From Podarcis raffonei (lineage: Eukaryota > Chordata > Lepidosauria > Squamata > Lacertidae), in NCBI RefSeq assembly GCF_027172205.1, contig NC_070606.1:96234534-96298533 (forward strand): 64,000 nucleotides of DNA. Direction: 5' to 3'. Below the pieces are notes generated by a model. That model saw only the letters and a program-made list of their open reading frames with translations, did not search any database and was not told the DNA's origin. The position numbers were made by a program, and so were the translations under genes. Below, one piece after another: positions 36,601 through 46,957 of this stretch (position 1 is its first letter; each line of letters begins with the position of its first letter).

Positions 36601-37768
36601 CGGGAATGGTCAGGATGAAGTCGCTAGCCCGATGTTATGTGTGGTGGCCTGGAATGGACCAGAACATAGAACAATGGGTACGAACATGCAAGGCATGCCA
36701 AGAGGTGCGGCCAGAAATGGCCAGAGCACCAGTTCACTGGTGGGAGCAGTCCAGATCTCCCTGGAGCCGGCTGCACTTAGATTTTGCTGGGCCATTCCAG
36801 GGGAAGGTCTTTTTGGGTATCGTCGATGCATATTCCAAATGGTTAGAAGTGGCGATGGTCCCTAGCATGGCATCAGCTGCGTACTCAAGGTGTTGAGGCA
36901 GCTGTTTGCAACCCACGGGTTACCTGAGACCATTGTATCAGATAATGGGGCAGCTTTTGTATCCCAAGAATTCAGGGCATTCTTGGCTGATAACTTCATA
37001 AGAGGGGTCACATCCGCGCCCTTTCACCCATCCTCCAATGGGCAGGCTGAGCGCATGGTAAGAACAGCCAAAGAATCCATTGAGCGCTTAATGGAGGGTA
37101 ACTGGTCAGCTCGCATTGCGCGAATGTTATTTTTGCAGCATGCGACGCCGTGTACTGCGACGGGCAAGTCGCCAGCTGAGCTGCTCTTGGGTAGAAGACT
37201 GGTAACGGTGCTGGATTATGTCCACCCGGATAAAATGCCAAACCGTAATTCAAGAGCAACCCCCCAGGCTGAGACTGACACAACAAGGTATCTCGCCCCT
37301 GAAGATCTGGTCTGGGTGAGGAACTATTCACGAGGCTCGCGGTGGGTGGCTGGTGTGGTCACCCGGGCTAGTGGACCTGTGTCCTATTATGTGACCTTGG
37401 AAAATGGGCAAGTTTGGAAGAGACATATAGATCAGCTGAGGCGCCGGGCGCTCAGCAGGGAGGGGTCAGATAATTCATCCCTGGCTAACGACGCAGAGCT
37501 GCAAGACCAGAGTGAAAATGGCCCAGAGGTGCAGTCACCAGGGGCTTCAGCAAATGAACCAGGGTCTGCTAGTCCTCAGGATGACGAGGTACAGGTAGGG
37601 GACCCTGCGATGTCTGGGACTCCATCTGTTCCTGATGAAACCCCTATAGCACCCCCCCTACCACAGGTAACATCCAATCCAGAACCGGCAACACCTGTTG
37701 TCAGGAGATCAAGTAGAAGTTGTAGGACCCCACAGTACCTGAGAGATTACGTCTGTGGTGCTCACTAG
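33693..37768 (+). CDS. Gag-pol region of the Mag-like gypsy element (fossil)
   Basis: Starts MASPRVLEPFQPSEPHTWED, a gag of the retrotransposon capsid type, followed by zinc knuckles (CRTCGKTGHISRVC is CX2CX4HX4C), aspartic protease (VDSGSGFTIV), reverse transcriptase (FAKIDLAQAYQQL, FFDDVLIAG), RNase H (LACDASQYGLGAVL, TDHKPLLGLF) and integrase (zinc-binding HPGMVRMK region, LHLDFAGP, SDNGAAFVSQEF). Gag and pol share one frame. The 3' end is Ser/Pro-rich. About one break prevents a continuous product. No env is seen. Confidence 0.9.
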
Positions 37769-37779
37769 GGGGGGAGGGG

Positions 37780-38129
37780 TGTTGTGTATTGAGTCAAAGG
37801 ATTTTATATCTGTATTATTATTGTCTGTATTTGCATTAGAGTAAAGTAACTGCCTTTTGGTTCCAGAGGGTACAGCTACTATTGGTTCATTTAAGCTGCT
37901 GTATTTGGATCCTCTGTCTTATTGGTTTCCTCCAAAAGGCAGGACTGTGATTGCCTGATATTGTTCCCTCCAAAATGTATCCTTTCTAGCTAGTTCCCTG
38001 TCCCTATAAATGTAGCTCTCCCCTCCTCAGTTCTCAGTCTTGTTTGCTTTAATAAAGAAGTGTTACTACAGAACTGTCTCCAGCATATTATGTCAAGAGA
38101 GCTGAAATCCCAAACCCCACGTCACAACA
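37780..38129 (+). repeat. 3' LTR of the Mag-like gypsy element
   Basis: 350 bp, about 99.4% identical to the 5' copy, preceded by a G-rich polypurine tract (aggggggggaggggtg-like). Confidence 0.93.
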
Positions 38130-39062
38130 TCCACCACACTCCTTGGCAGCAAATTCCACTGTCGAACAGCTCTTACTGTCAGGAAGTTCTTCCTAATGTT
38201 TAGGTGGAATCTTCTTTCTTGTAGTTTGGATCCATTGCTCCGTGTCCGCTTCTCTGGAGCAGCAGAAAACAACCTTTCTCCCTCCTCTATGTGACATCCT
38301 TTTATATATTTGAACATGGCTATCATATCACCCCTTAGCCTCCTCTTCTCCAGGCTAAACATGCCCAGCTCCCTTAGCCGTTCCTCATAAGGCATCGTTT
38401 CCAGGCCTTTGACCATTTTGGTTGCCCTCCTCTGGACACGTTCCAGTTTGTCAGTGTCCTTCTTGAACTGTGGTGCCCAGAACTGGACACAGTACTCCAG
38501 GTGAGGTCTGACCAGAGCAGAATACAGTGGCACTATTACTTCCCTTGATCTAGATGCTATACTCCTATTGATGCAGCCCAGAATTGCATTGGCTTTTTTA
38601 GCTGCCGCGTCACACTGTTGGCTCATGTCAACTTTGTGGTCAACCAAGACTCCTAGATCCTTTTCACATGTAGTGCTCTCAAGCCAGGTGTCACCCATCT
38701 TGTATTTGTGCCTCTCATTTTTTTTGCCCAAGTGCAATACTTTACATTTCTCCCTGTTAAAATTCATCTTGTTTGTTTTGGCCCAGTTCTCTAATCTGTC
38801 AAGGTCGTTTTGAAGTGTGATCCTGTCCTCTGGGGTGTTAGCCACCCCTCCCAGTTTGGTGTCATCTGCAAATTTGATCAGGATGCCCTTGAGTCCATCA
38901 TCCAAGTCGTTGATAAAGATGTTGAATAAGACCGGGCCCAAGACAGAACCCTGTGGCACCCCACTAGTCACTCTTCTCCAGGATGAAGAGGAACCATTGA
39001 TGAGCACCCTTTGAGTTCGGTCAGTCAGCCAGTTACAAATCCACTGAGTGGTAGCATAGTCA

Positions 39063-39128
39063 CGAGGCTGGTAAACAAAACAAAGAGTTCCACCTGTGCT
39101 ATGTACTTCCCCAAGCATGCACGGCTTC
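39063..39128 (-). pseudogene. CYP2 pseudogene exon 9, 5' part
   Basis: After the acceptor at 39129-39130 the frame reads [18 protein letters not shown] and TSL, then passes into CR1 sequence at about 39062. This contains the haem-ligand cysteine region. Confidence 0.87.
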
Positions 39129-39249
39129 CTGCAGAAGTAATAAACAGGAGATAATAAGTATCACGTACCTGCATCACTCATTCTCTCAAGCGCCACATAA
39201 TACTCCATAGTTAAGAGTGCATGGTATACATTTGCATATGGTGCGCAAC

Positions 39250-39700
39250 CAAAGCATCCGAAGAACCTATGCAGAAGGGAAGGGAGATGGTGCACATGTC
39301 CACACAATGAGATGGAAGTCAGGACCACAATACCTCAAGGACCGCCTTCCCCATATGAACCAACCCAGGACCTGTGACCATCATCTGAGACTTTTCTTCC
39401 GAAAGAGGTCCAGAGGGTGGCAACACTAGAACAAGCCTATTCTGTGGTGGCTCCCTGCTTGTGTAATGCTCTCCCCAGGGAGGCTTGCCTGATGCCTTCC
39501 TTACATATCTTTAGGTGCCGCACAAAATATTTCTCTATAACCAGGCCTTTGGCTGATTAAACATTCTATGGCCTTTTAAAGCGGGGTGGGTGGGTGGGTA
39601 TTGTTTTGTTTGCAATTATGTTGTGCATTTTTGTGTTCTTATAATGTAAACCTCTCTGTGATCCTCAGATGAAGAGTGGTAAACAATGAAAAGAAGAAGA
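39250..39700 (+). mobile_element. LINE 3' end (L2/CR1-like)
   Basis: Plus-strand text reads YLKDRLPHMNQPRTCDHHLR, then ggtggctccctgcttgtgta and aaccaggcctttggctgatt, the 3' end of the LINE family also at 40.2, 22.8 and 56.4 kb. Lies in the pseudogene's intron 8. Confidence 0.7.
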
Positions 39701-39789
39701 AGTGTGCATATGGTTGACACTCAAGCTGCAATCCTGCACCTCTTTTTTGTGAGCAAGCCTAATTGATGTGGAAAGGGATAGCCTAATTT

Positions 39790-40500
39790 CTGTTGCCTAC
39801 ACTCTGGTATCCTCTAGGTTAGATTATTGAAACGCATTATACCTGGTGCTGCCTTTGGAGATAGTTCGGAAACTGCAGCTGATACAGAATTCAGAGGCCA
39901 GGTAGCTCACCGCGGCAAGACAATTTGAAGATATAGTACTAATCCTGGCCTGACTGCACTGGCTACCAATTCGTTTCTGGACCTAGAAAGCTGTACCACT
40001 AATACAGTGGTACCTCAGGTTACAGATGCTTCAGGTTACAGACTCCGCTAACCCAGAAATAGTACCTCGGGTTAAGAACTTTGCTTCAGGATGAGAACAG
40101 AAATTGTGCTCCGGCAGTGGGAGGCATCATTAGCTAAAGTGGTGCTTCAAGGTAAGAACAGTTTCAGGTTAAGAACAGACCTCCAGAACAAATTAAGTTC
40201 TTAACCTGAGGTACCACTGTACCTCAAAAACTTCCTCTCCCCATATGAACTGACCTGAACCCTGGGATAGTCATCTGAAGCTCTGTTCCATGTTTCCCCC
40301 TCCATGGGAGGTCCAGAAGAGGCAACACAAGAATGGGCCTTTTGGGTGGTGACTCCCCACTTGTGGGATTCGCTCCTCAGGGAGGCTCACCTGGCACCAC
40401 CATTAGATATCTTCAGATGCCAGGCAAAAAGATGTATTTTCTGCTAGGTCTCTGGCCTTTATTTCCACCACTCTGGGGAAGCCTGTACTTAGAAGAGTGT
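39790..40500 (+). mobile_element. LINE 3' region (L2/CR1-like), split by a MITE
   Basis: The part before 40003 translates in decayed form to LEIVRKLQLIQNSEAR and LHWLPIRF. The part after 40221 holds the family's 3' end (tccccatatgaactgacctg, gatgccaggcaaaaagatg). The MITE 40005-40219 lies between. Confidence 0.7.
40005..40219 (+). mobile_element. MITE, cagtggtacc family, complete
   Basis: 215 bp with inverted ends cagtggtacctcagg...cctgaggtaccactg and TA duplications at 40003-40004 and 40220-40221. Confidence 0.85.
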
Positions 40501-40763
40501 TGCCAAGACTCCTCTGTCGAAATTGCTTGGCACGTAGTGTTGCCTGAACAAAGTTAAAAGGCTTGCATTTGATTGCTTCTTGGTTCCTTACTGGTCCTCT
40601 GCTAGCAGGTTCGAAAATTTAAAGGGTTACTTTCAAAAGCCTGTTATGGCTTTTCTGCATTTTCTCAGCTCCTCCTTCAAGATTTTGTCCTCAAAACAAA
40701 CACTGCTGTTCAATATCGCAGGTCAAGTTTGCAGTTGTGCTTTTTAAAAGTCTGTGCATTTAC

Positions 40764-40905
40764 CTGTCCCAAATGGGAGGAATTCATCTCTCACTATGAA
40801 TTTCCCATCCTTATCTAGGAAGTGGTTAGGGTTGAACTGGCGAGGTGTCTCCCAAAGCTTGGGATCCAGATTAATAGAGCACAAATCAGGAATCACCAGA
40901 GTATT
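40764..40905 (-). pseudogene. CYP2 pseudogene exon 8
   Basis: 142 bp with AG/GT borders. Encodes [28 protein letters not shown] and the start of the haem loop FLPFGTG. Confidence 0.9.
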
Positions 40906-40986
40906 CTGCAAAGAAGAGAAAAGAGACCTTAGCTATACTTCTTAATATCTTGGTCAGACAGGTATAGGTGGAGAACTCCTACATCA

Positions 40987-41117
40987 GGCTTTCTCAATCT
41001 TGGCCCTCCAAATGATTTGGCCTACAACTCCCATGATCCCTAGCTAGCAGGACCAGTGGTCAGGGATGATGGGAATTGTAGTCTCAGAACATCTGGAGGG
41101 CTGAGGTTGAGGAAGCT
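40987..41117. mobile_element. Short fold-back (palindromic) MITE
   Basis: Ends tttctcaatcttggccctcc and ggagggctgaggttgaggaa are inverted repeats. The inner parts caactcccatgatccctagc and tcagggatgatgggaattg also pair. No coding capacity. Confidence 0.65.
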
Positions 41118-41157
41118 TGTCCTACACCCAGGCCAGCAAATAGCCTGTTAGGACAGT

Positions 41158-41455
41158 GTCATACCATGGGTTGCCAGTACCCGGGGCCACAAAAAGGCAG
41201 GGGGTGGAAGGGTGAATTCAACTGCCTAATGGCATCTGCATCACCCAGGAGATCACAGCCACAGAGATAAGAAAAGAAGAAGCATTCCGTTGGCTGGAGA
41301 GGCCACTTCCTAGTTCGCATGGAGAAGCCATTTTCAATAGAGTCCAGCACATGGCTGTATTGAAGCAGCACTGAGTGTTGAAATTTTGCACCCCTAACAA
41401 TTTTGAGCCCAGGACAACAGTCCCTGTGGCGTGCTCCCATGCTACGACACCGTTC
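41158..41455. repeat. ~300-bp interspersed repeat, possibly hAT-like
   Basis: Second copy of the repeat at 28853-29190, with the same block order (tcacccaggagatcacagcc, agataagaaaagaagaagca, ccctaacaattttga). Confidence 0.4.
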
Positions 41456-41822
41456 CGGAAGACCCACCGTAACCAACGACACGAGGCCTCTAGGTCCCCT
41501 TTAATTTATTTTGGCCAGGCACAGAAAGGAGTGCTGGGCTCAGGCAACTGGATTTGCCAATGCAGGGTTGTTTTAACTTCCTCACAGTGCGGTCAGTGTT
41601 GTGGGAAATGACAGCCACCTGCCTCACAGCCGGGTTCACCAGTGTGGCTTCCATTAAAATTTTAAATTTAATTAAAATGATTTCCCCTCCACAATGAAAT
41701 GTACATGTTCTAACACTCACATATATATAGAAGTTCTGCGATAATGTGGTTAGAGGGATTGAAAGAATTAAATAATAATAATAATATAATAAAATATTAA
41801 ATAATAACATTATTATTAATTG

Positions 41823-42030
41823 CGCTGTGGAACGCCCTCCCATCAGATGTCAAGGAAATAAACAAGCATTTGACTTTTAGAAAGCATCTGAAGGCAGCCC
41901 TGTATCGGAAAATTTTTAATGTGTGGTGTTTTATGGTGTTCTTAATTTTTTGCTGGGAGCTGCCCGGAGAGGCTGGGGCAACCCAGTCAGATGGGCAGCA
42001 TATAAATAATAAAATTATTATTATTATTAA
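41823..42030 (+). mobile_element. L2-like LINE 3' fragment
   Basis: Plus strand: tggaacgccctcccatcaga through the 3' UTR to an (att)n tail. Lies in pseudogene intron 7. Confidence 0.7.
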
Positions 42031-42329
42031 TTACCAGGTATTCATTTCCAATGGATGCCTTTATTTGGCTGTGTTAAAGATCAGGATAGATAAATGGTCA
42101 CAAATTTATTAACAGCTACCTGTATAACAATTTGTCGCAACAAGGACCCTGAGAGTGGATGATCAAAACCTTTGAAATAGCAAATACGATAAAACTGATG
42201 GATTTCTTCAGAGTAAGAGAAGGAAGCCAACTTCATAATTGTTCCACAGAACAAAGAAATATATTCTTAATGTTGCAATAAAAGCCAAATCAATATTTAT
42301 ACTCCTAGGAATGCTGTAAGTCAAGCAAA

Positions 42330-42725
42330 TTATTATGATTATGATTATTCCCCAGCCACTCTGGGAGGCTCCCAACAGAAGACTAAAAACAGAATAAAAC
42401 TTCAAACATTAAAAACTTCCCTAAATAGGGCTGTCTTCAGATGTCTTCTAAAAGTCAGATAGTTGTTTATTTCCTTGACACCTGATGGGAGGGTGTTCCA
42501 CAGGGTGGGTGCCACTACCAAGAAGGCCCTCTGCCTGGTTCCCTCACAGGGAGGGAACCGCCAGAAATCCCTCAGAGATGGACCTCAGTGTCCGGGCTGA
42601 ACGATGGGGGTGGAGACGCTCCTTCAGGTATACTGGACCGAGGCCATTTAGGGCTTTAAAGGTCAGCACCAACACTTTGAATTGGGCTCAGAAACATTAT
42701 GGGAGCCAATGTAGGTCTTTAAGGA
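42330..42725 (-). mobile_element. L2-like LINE 3' fragment
   Basis: Minus-strand copy of the same LINE end, from the FKALNGLGP-type region to the 3' tail at about 42330. Lies in pseudogene intron 7. Confidence 0.72.
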
Positions 42726-42897
42726 TATATAAATTCAACATTTTCTGTCTGCTCACAAAAGGGCTCTTGCACTAGTGAATGGGAGAGTTTCAATGCCACA
42801 GAGGAATCCAACACAACAATTGCGCTAGTCAAAACTTGTTGCCAAACAATCGCTCAACCTGGGAAAGAGAAGGGTGGTGGTAGAAGTTTCTCTGTAC

Positions 42898-43085
42898 CTT
42901 TTCAATGAAGTTGCCAAGCACATTCATATCGTCTACACAAACTCTGGGTGCCCCAAATAGTATGATGTTGCTGAAGCGCTGTGTCTCCTTAATCACAGCA
43001 CTGGTATAGGGCAATCGCTTCCGATCCTCGTAGCAGACCAATTTGGAGGGACTGAGAGCACTTCCTAGCTCCTTCTGGACTTGCT
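42898..43085 (-). pseudogene. CYP2 pseudogene exon 7
   Basis: 188 bp with AG/GT borders. Encodes YEDRKRLPYTSAVIKETQRF with the K-helix ETQR. The end reads LGNFIEK in place of the usual GYxIPK. Confidence 0.88.
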
Positions 43086-43574
43086 CTGAGGACAGGGGGA
43101 AAGGTGTTTAAATTCATAGGTGGGTGAAGGGAAGGTTGTCTTTGGGAAACACTCTTGTCTCAAGTGTCACCAGAGTGCCAGCCACTGCACAGCTGTGAAA
43201 GAGAACCCCTTGGCCCCTCCATGGCCCCTTGGCCCTTTATTGCACATTGACGATGATTTGTGCTCACATTGCTATTGGGGCGGTCACACATGATCATGCT
43301 TTCTATTATGTTTGTGCCTGCAAATGTTTTGGGGTGGCCGTGCTGCTTCATTTCCAATCAGTACATATCCTCTAACTTCTACCTGAAATCCCATGACTTT
43401 CTATATGAAAGACGTGCTTTTCTGCCCTGCTTTTGTTGAGCTGTAGCCCTTCCAGAGTGCCTCAATACAATAGCCTTATTGGGGAAGCATCAGAGAACAA
43501 ACTGAAGCAGAATCAATCAACCATGCACTCAAATAAGATATAGGGCTTCCCTTAATTACAACCCCAGAATTTTG

Positions 43575-43893
43575 TTTTAACATCTGGGCCTGCTTAATGT
43601 CATTTGGCAACCTAGCTCAGTATTGTCCACCCCGACAACAGCTCTCCAGGGTTTCAGGGATAGCTCAGCTGGTACAGCATAAGACTCTTAATCTCAGGGT
43701 TGTGGGTTCAAGCCCCACACTGGGCACAAGATTCCTGCATTGCAGGGAGTTAGACTAGATGACCCTTGCGGTCCCTTCGAGCTCTACAATTCTGATTCTA
43801 GACATTCCCAGCCCTAGATAGAGATGCCAAGGACTGAACCTGGGACCTTCCTCATGCAAAGCAGATGCCACCGAGCTACAGCCTTTCCCACTC
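43575..43893 (-). mobile_element. tRNA-derived SINE (minus) split by a tRNA-Lys SINE (plus)
   Basis: 43575-43656 and 43801-43893 are the two halves of one minus-strand SINE of the 26868 family. Between them lies a plus-strand tRNA-Lys SINE. The outer SINE text resumes directly at gacattcccagccctaga. Confidence 0.65.
43657..43800 (+). mobile_element. tRNA-Lys SINE with CR1-type tail
   Basis: Head gggatagctcagctggtaca, anticodon arm taagactcttaatctca (CTT), B-box gggttcaagcccc, tail gggagttagactagatgacc, end attctgattcta. It is a SINE and not a tRNA gene: the acceptor stem does not pair and a non-tRNA tail follows. Confidence 0.8.
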
Positions 43894-43957
43894 CCAAGCT
43901 GTTCTGTACATAGAATAGAATAAGCATCCTTCACTTGCGCCATACAGCCCCTCTCAC

Positions 43958-44099
43958 CTTGAATATTGGGATGGGCCACCATAAAAAGCAGTGCCCAGGA
44001 GAGAATGGCAACAAGAGTGTCTGTGCCTCCAGCAAACAGGTCAAAGATAACCTGTACCAGGTTGTCTTCATCAAACGTAGTTGTGGAGTCAATTTTCTC
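43958..44099 (-). pseudogene. CYP2 pseudogene exon 6
   Basis: 142 bp between AG at 44100-44101 and GT at 43957-43956. Encodes FDEDNLVQVIFDLFAGGTDT, so the I-helix oxygen-activation motif (A/G)GxD/ET is kept, and ends HPNIQ. Confidence 0.88.
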
Positions 44100-44100
44100 C

Positions 44101-44980
44101 TGTGGATTAGAAGCATGACATTTCAACCCAAGGTACTCAAAAGCTTGGCTTTCTCAGTTGCAACCACTGTGTTGCCTTTGCACTGTGTTGCCTTTGCCAA
44201 GTCACTTCCTAACTTGCAATAACACTTGGGGTTTTGTGATTTGGCGGCAGCAGCCAGGATGGTGAGGCTGCACCATGAAGCCCCCCTCCTGCCACTGACC
44301 TAGGTCAGTGCACCAGTGGGAACACTAGATTCACTCTGTCGCTGGGCCTGTGTATCCCCAACCTCACCTGTGTCCTGCCCCATCCAGATAAACGGCAGCA
44401 ATTTCAGTGTCAGATCCGCAGCCCTGCCCTTCTGTGCCAGCCATTCCTGTGATTTGGGAGCCGGTTAAGGCAAGGATGAGAAACAAGGCCTAGGGCCACC
44501 TTACCTTGTAGACAGCTTAGTGGGGACGACATGCCAGTGGTGGGTGGGGCTGGCAAATGAATGGGTATGTTGATGATGGGACTGTGCGGCTGCAGACAGC
44601 AAACAAAAGAATTGCATGACTGTATGCACCACCTGCGTCAAAAACACCTCTCCACACAGAAAAGCAGCATGTCAAGGGAGAAGCCAGACTAAGAACTTTC
44701 TCCCTGACAGGCTAGCTTTCTGCAGGTAGAGAATGTTGTTGTTGTTGTTGTTGTTACTACTACTCCTACAAAATGGTACAAAAACAAATCAACATAGTAA
44801 GCCATCAGTTGTAAACAAAACAAGTAACAGCCAGTGGAAAGAGTTCATATCCAGAACATCCAATCTTCAGAAACAATGCACAATTTAAATAATCCATTTA
44901 TCACTAATACTGAACAGTCTGGGAGTGCTGCATCACTCCCAGTTCCGATCCATAATGCCTTAATTGACTTCTATCCAAAA
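44101..44980. other. Pseudogene intron, no exon 5 found
   Basis: This is where exon 5 would be expected. No LPGPH-like or FIDFYL-like coding sequence is visible on the minus strand. A short (gtt)n tract lies at 44737-44753. Confidence 0.5.
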
Positions 44981-44981
44981 T

Positions 44982-45445
44982 GTGACTTTAAATGCTTGCA
45001 TACCTCCCTGAGCAGAGCAGGGGGCGGGGGCAGGGCCTTGCAAAGGAAAAGCAGGTCCGAAAGGTGCGAGTCAGAAGGAAAGAAAATTAGAAGATGGAAA
45101 GAGCAGGCAGCAGCGCCTGGCATGAAATGGGCGGCAAGTGGAGGGGCAGAGTTGAAAGCGGGGCAAAAGGAGGCAAAAGCCTACGGCACCCGGTATTCCC
45201 AGGCGGTCTCCCATCCAAGTACTAACCAGGCCTGACCCTGCTTAGCTTCCGAGATCAGGCGTGTTCAGGGTAGTATAGCCATAGACGCTGTACCAGCCTC
45301 CGAACCCAGCCTTTAAGCAAGTGCACAGGGAAAGTCCCTCCCCCTCCTCATGCAGAACAAATCTTCAGGCAATGGCCACAACTCATTGCATTCAATGGCA
45401 GTTTTCCCTTCTCTCTCTTTCGTCACAAGCACACACTTGCATTGA
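44982..45445 (-). repeat. Third 5S rDNA unit (spacer plus gene)
   Basis: Closely matches about 30835-31300 in sequence and order, including gcagggggcgggggcagggc, the 5S region and the flank after it. This indicates a segmental copy of the 31 kb unit. Confidence 0.8.
45176..45286 (-). pseudogene. 5S rRNA pseudogene
   Basis: Same as the 31041-31161 copy except for a 10-nt internal deletion (111 against 121 nt) in the 5' third and two changes near the 5' end (ctatggctatact). The A and C boxes remain, but the RNA could not fold normally. Confidence 0.87.
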
Positions 45446-45454
45446 AAAAGTATA

Positions 45455-45814
45455 CAATATGTTGTGACATGGGGTTTGTGATTTCAGCTCTCTTGACATA
45501 ATATGCTGGAGACAGTTCTGTAGTAACACTTCTTTATTAAAGCAAACAAGACTGAGAACTGAGGCGGGGAGAGCTACATTTATAGGGACAGGGAACTAGC
45601 TAGAAAGGATACATTTTGGAGGGAACAATATCAGGCAATCACAGTCCTGCCTTTTGGAGGAAACCAATAAGACAGAGGATCCAAATACAGCAGCTTAAAT
45701 GAACCAATAGTAGCTGTACCCTCTGGAACCAAAAGGCAGTTACTTTACCCTAATGCAAATACAGACAATCATAATACAGATATAAAATCCTTTGACTCAA
45801 TACACAACACAATA
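45455..45814 (-). mobile_element. Solo LTR of the Mag-like gypsy family
   Basis: 45460-45809 (350 bp) is a minus-oriented copy of the LTRs at 33.2 and 37.8 kb, with only a few differences. It is flanked by the perfect 5-bp duplication caata (45455-45459 and 45810-45814). There is no internal sequence, as left by LTR-LTR recombination. Confidence 0.9.
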
Positions 45815-46345
45815 CATCTTTTGCAAACAAACAAGCAAAGATTTGTAACACTGCTGCACCAATTCCCCAAAATATTTCAACTTCCAACTTCCTTGATATG
45901 GGTCCTTGTTTCCTCAATTCCTTGCCTCTGATATTCCAACAAATTTGATCTGTACTAAATCTTTTTTGTATTCTTTTTACCTTGTTTCAATTTGAGAGTT
46001 ATTCGAAGCATTCTAAAGCTTTTATATGGGAAGATGGTTCTTTTAGATATTGTCTATACATCTCCCACTCCTCTTTAAACTTTTGGGTCGATCAATCTCT
46101 ATTTTCCCCCATCATATATGCTAATTCCATGTATTCTAACAGTTTTACTTGCCACTCCTCTTTGGATGGAACTTTATCTCCCTTCCACCCCTTGGCAACC
46201 AGCATCCTTGCTGCCGCATATAAAAAGATTATTATTTTCTTTCTTGGGATATCTGGTGCCATTATACCTATGAGGAAGGCTTCTGGTCTTTTGTTAAGTA
46301 TTATCTTGAACAATTTTATAATTTATTATATATGAGGTCTTACAT
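45815..46345 (-). mobile_element. L1 LINE 3' fragment
   Basis: The minus-strand frame 46313-46092 reads NKRPEAFLIGIMAPDIP, FLYAAARMLVAKGWK and EEWQVKLLEYMEL, the L1 ORF2 C-terminus. The 3' UTR lies to the left and appears to continue beyond the solo LTR that interrupts it. Confidence 0.75.
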
Positions 46346-46491
46346 TCCCTCTAATTCTCTGCCCCCGCACCTCCAGCATAAATTCAAGTTGGTTCTATAC
46401 GTTTTTGATAGTTTACTGTGGTTGATGTACCAACTGATCTATCTCAATAGTGCAAACCACCATGTGAGCTTTGGGCAACCAAATCAGGATA

Positions 46492-46735
46492 CAGTCATAC
46501 CTCGGGTTACAGACACTTCAGGTTAAGTTTCTTCGGGTTATGGACTGCCGAAACCCAGAAGTACTGGAACGGGTTACTTCCGGGTTTCGGCAGTCGCAAA
46601 TGCGCAGAAGCGCTAAATCATGCTTTGCACATGTGCAGACGTGCCAAACCGTAACCTGTGCGTGCACAGCCACACCACTGCAGGTTGTGAATGTGCATCC
46701 CACACGGATCACGTTCGCAACCCAAGCATCCACTG
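46492..46735 (+). mobile_element. MITE related to the cagtggtacc family
   Basis: Starts cagtcatacctcgggttaca and ends cccaagcatccactg, with TA at 46490-46491 and 46736-46737. The interior is diverged from the other copies. Confidence 0.65.
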
Positions 46736-46765
46736 TACTCAGTAACAGGCGATCCAGAGCAGCAC

Positions 46766-46957
46766 ACGGAAATGTTGTTTACCTTCCCACCAGAGTGGTA
46801 CCTATTTATCTACTTGCACTTTGACGCGCTTTTGAACTGCTAGCTTGGTAGGAGCAGGGACCAAGCAACAGGAGCTCACCCAGTCGTGGGGATTCGAACC
46901 GCCAACCTTCTGATTGGCAAGCCCTGTGGTTTAGGCCACAGCGCCATCCGCATCCCA
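46766..46957 (-). mobile_element. Sauria-type SINE, head half
   Basis: The minus strand has the tRNA-like head (ggatggcgctgtggcctaaa, gcggttcgaatccccacgac) and the body (agtgcaagtagataaatagg) up to gggaaggtaaac. The tail half is missing. Confidence 0.78.

Larger units (their letters stand above)
33212..38134 (+). mobile_element. Ty3/gypsy element, Mag-like, nearly whole fossil
   Basis: Complete layout: 350-bp LTRs at 33217-33566 and 37780-38129, TG...CA ends, and a 5-bp target duplication tccac (33212-33216 and 38130-38134). A primer site tggcgacgaaggtggga starts two bases after the 5' LTR and complements the 3' end of tRNA-Ser(GCU), as known for the Mag clade. A gag-pol region follows, with a G-rich tract before the 3' LTR. 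The LTRs differ at two positions by eye (~99.4% identical), so insertion is recent, probably within the last few million years. It looks almost whole, with about one break in pol. It sits inside the CR1 that split a P450 exon. Confidence 0.93.
33071..39062 (-). mobile_element. CR1 LINE in CYP2 exon 9, itself split by a gypsy element
   Basis: CR1 pieces at 38130-39062 and 33071-33216 (minus strand), 5'-truncated within the reverse transcriptase at the DYATTQW region. They carry [19 protein letters not shown] and the C-terminal region, and end in the (attctatg)n array next to P450 coding sequence. At protein level it differs from the 2.9 kb CR1 at only a handful of positions. The gypsy element at 33217-38129 interrupts its 3' part. 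Confidence 0.92.

Noticed and set aside
43657-43730. tRNA-Lys gene
   Set aside because: The acceptor stem does not pair and a CR1-like tail follows. The same structure recurs at 53.7 and 32.7 kb, so it is a SINE.
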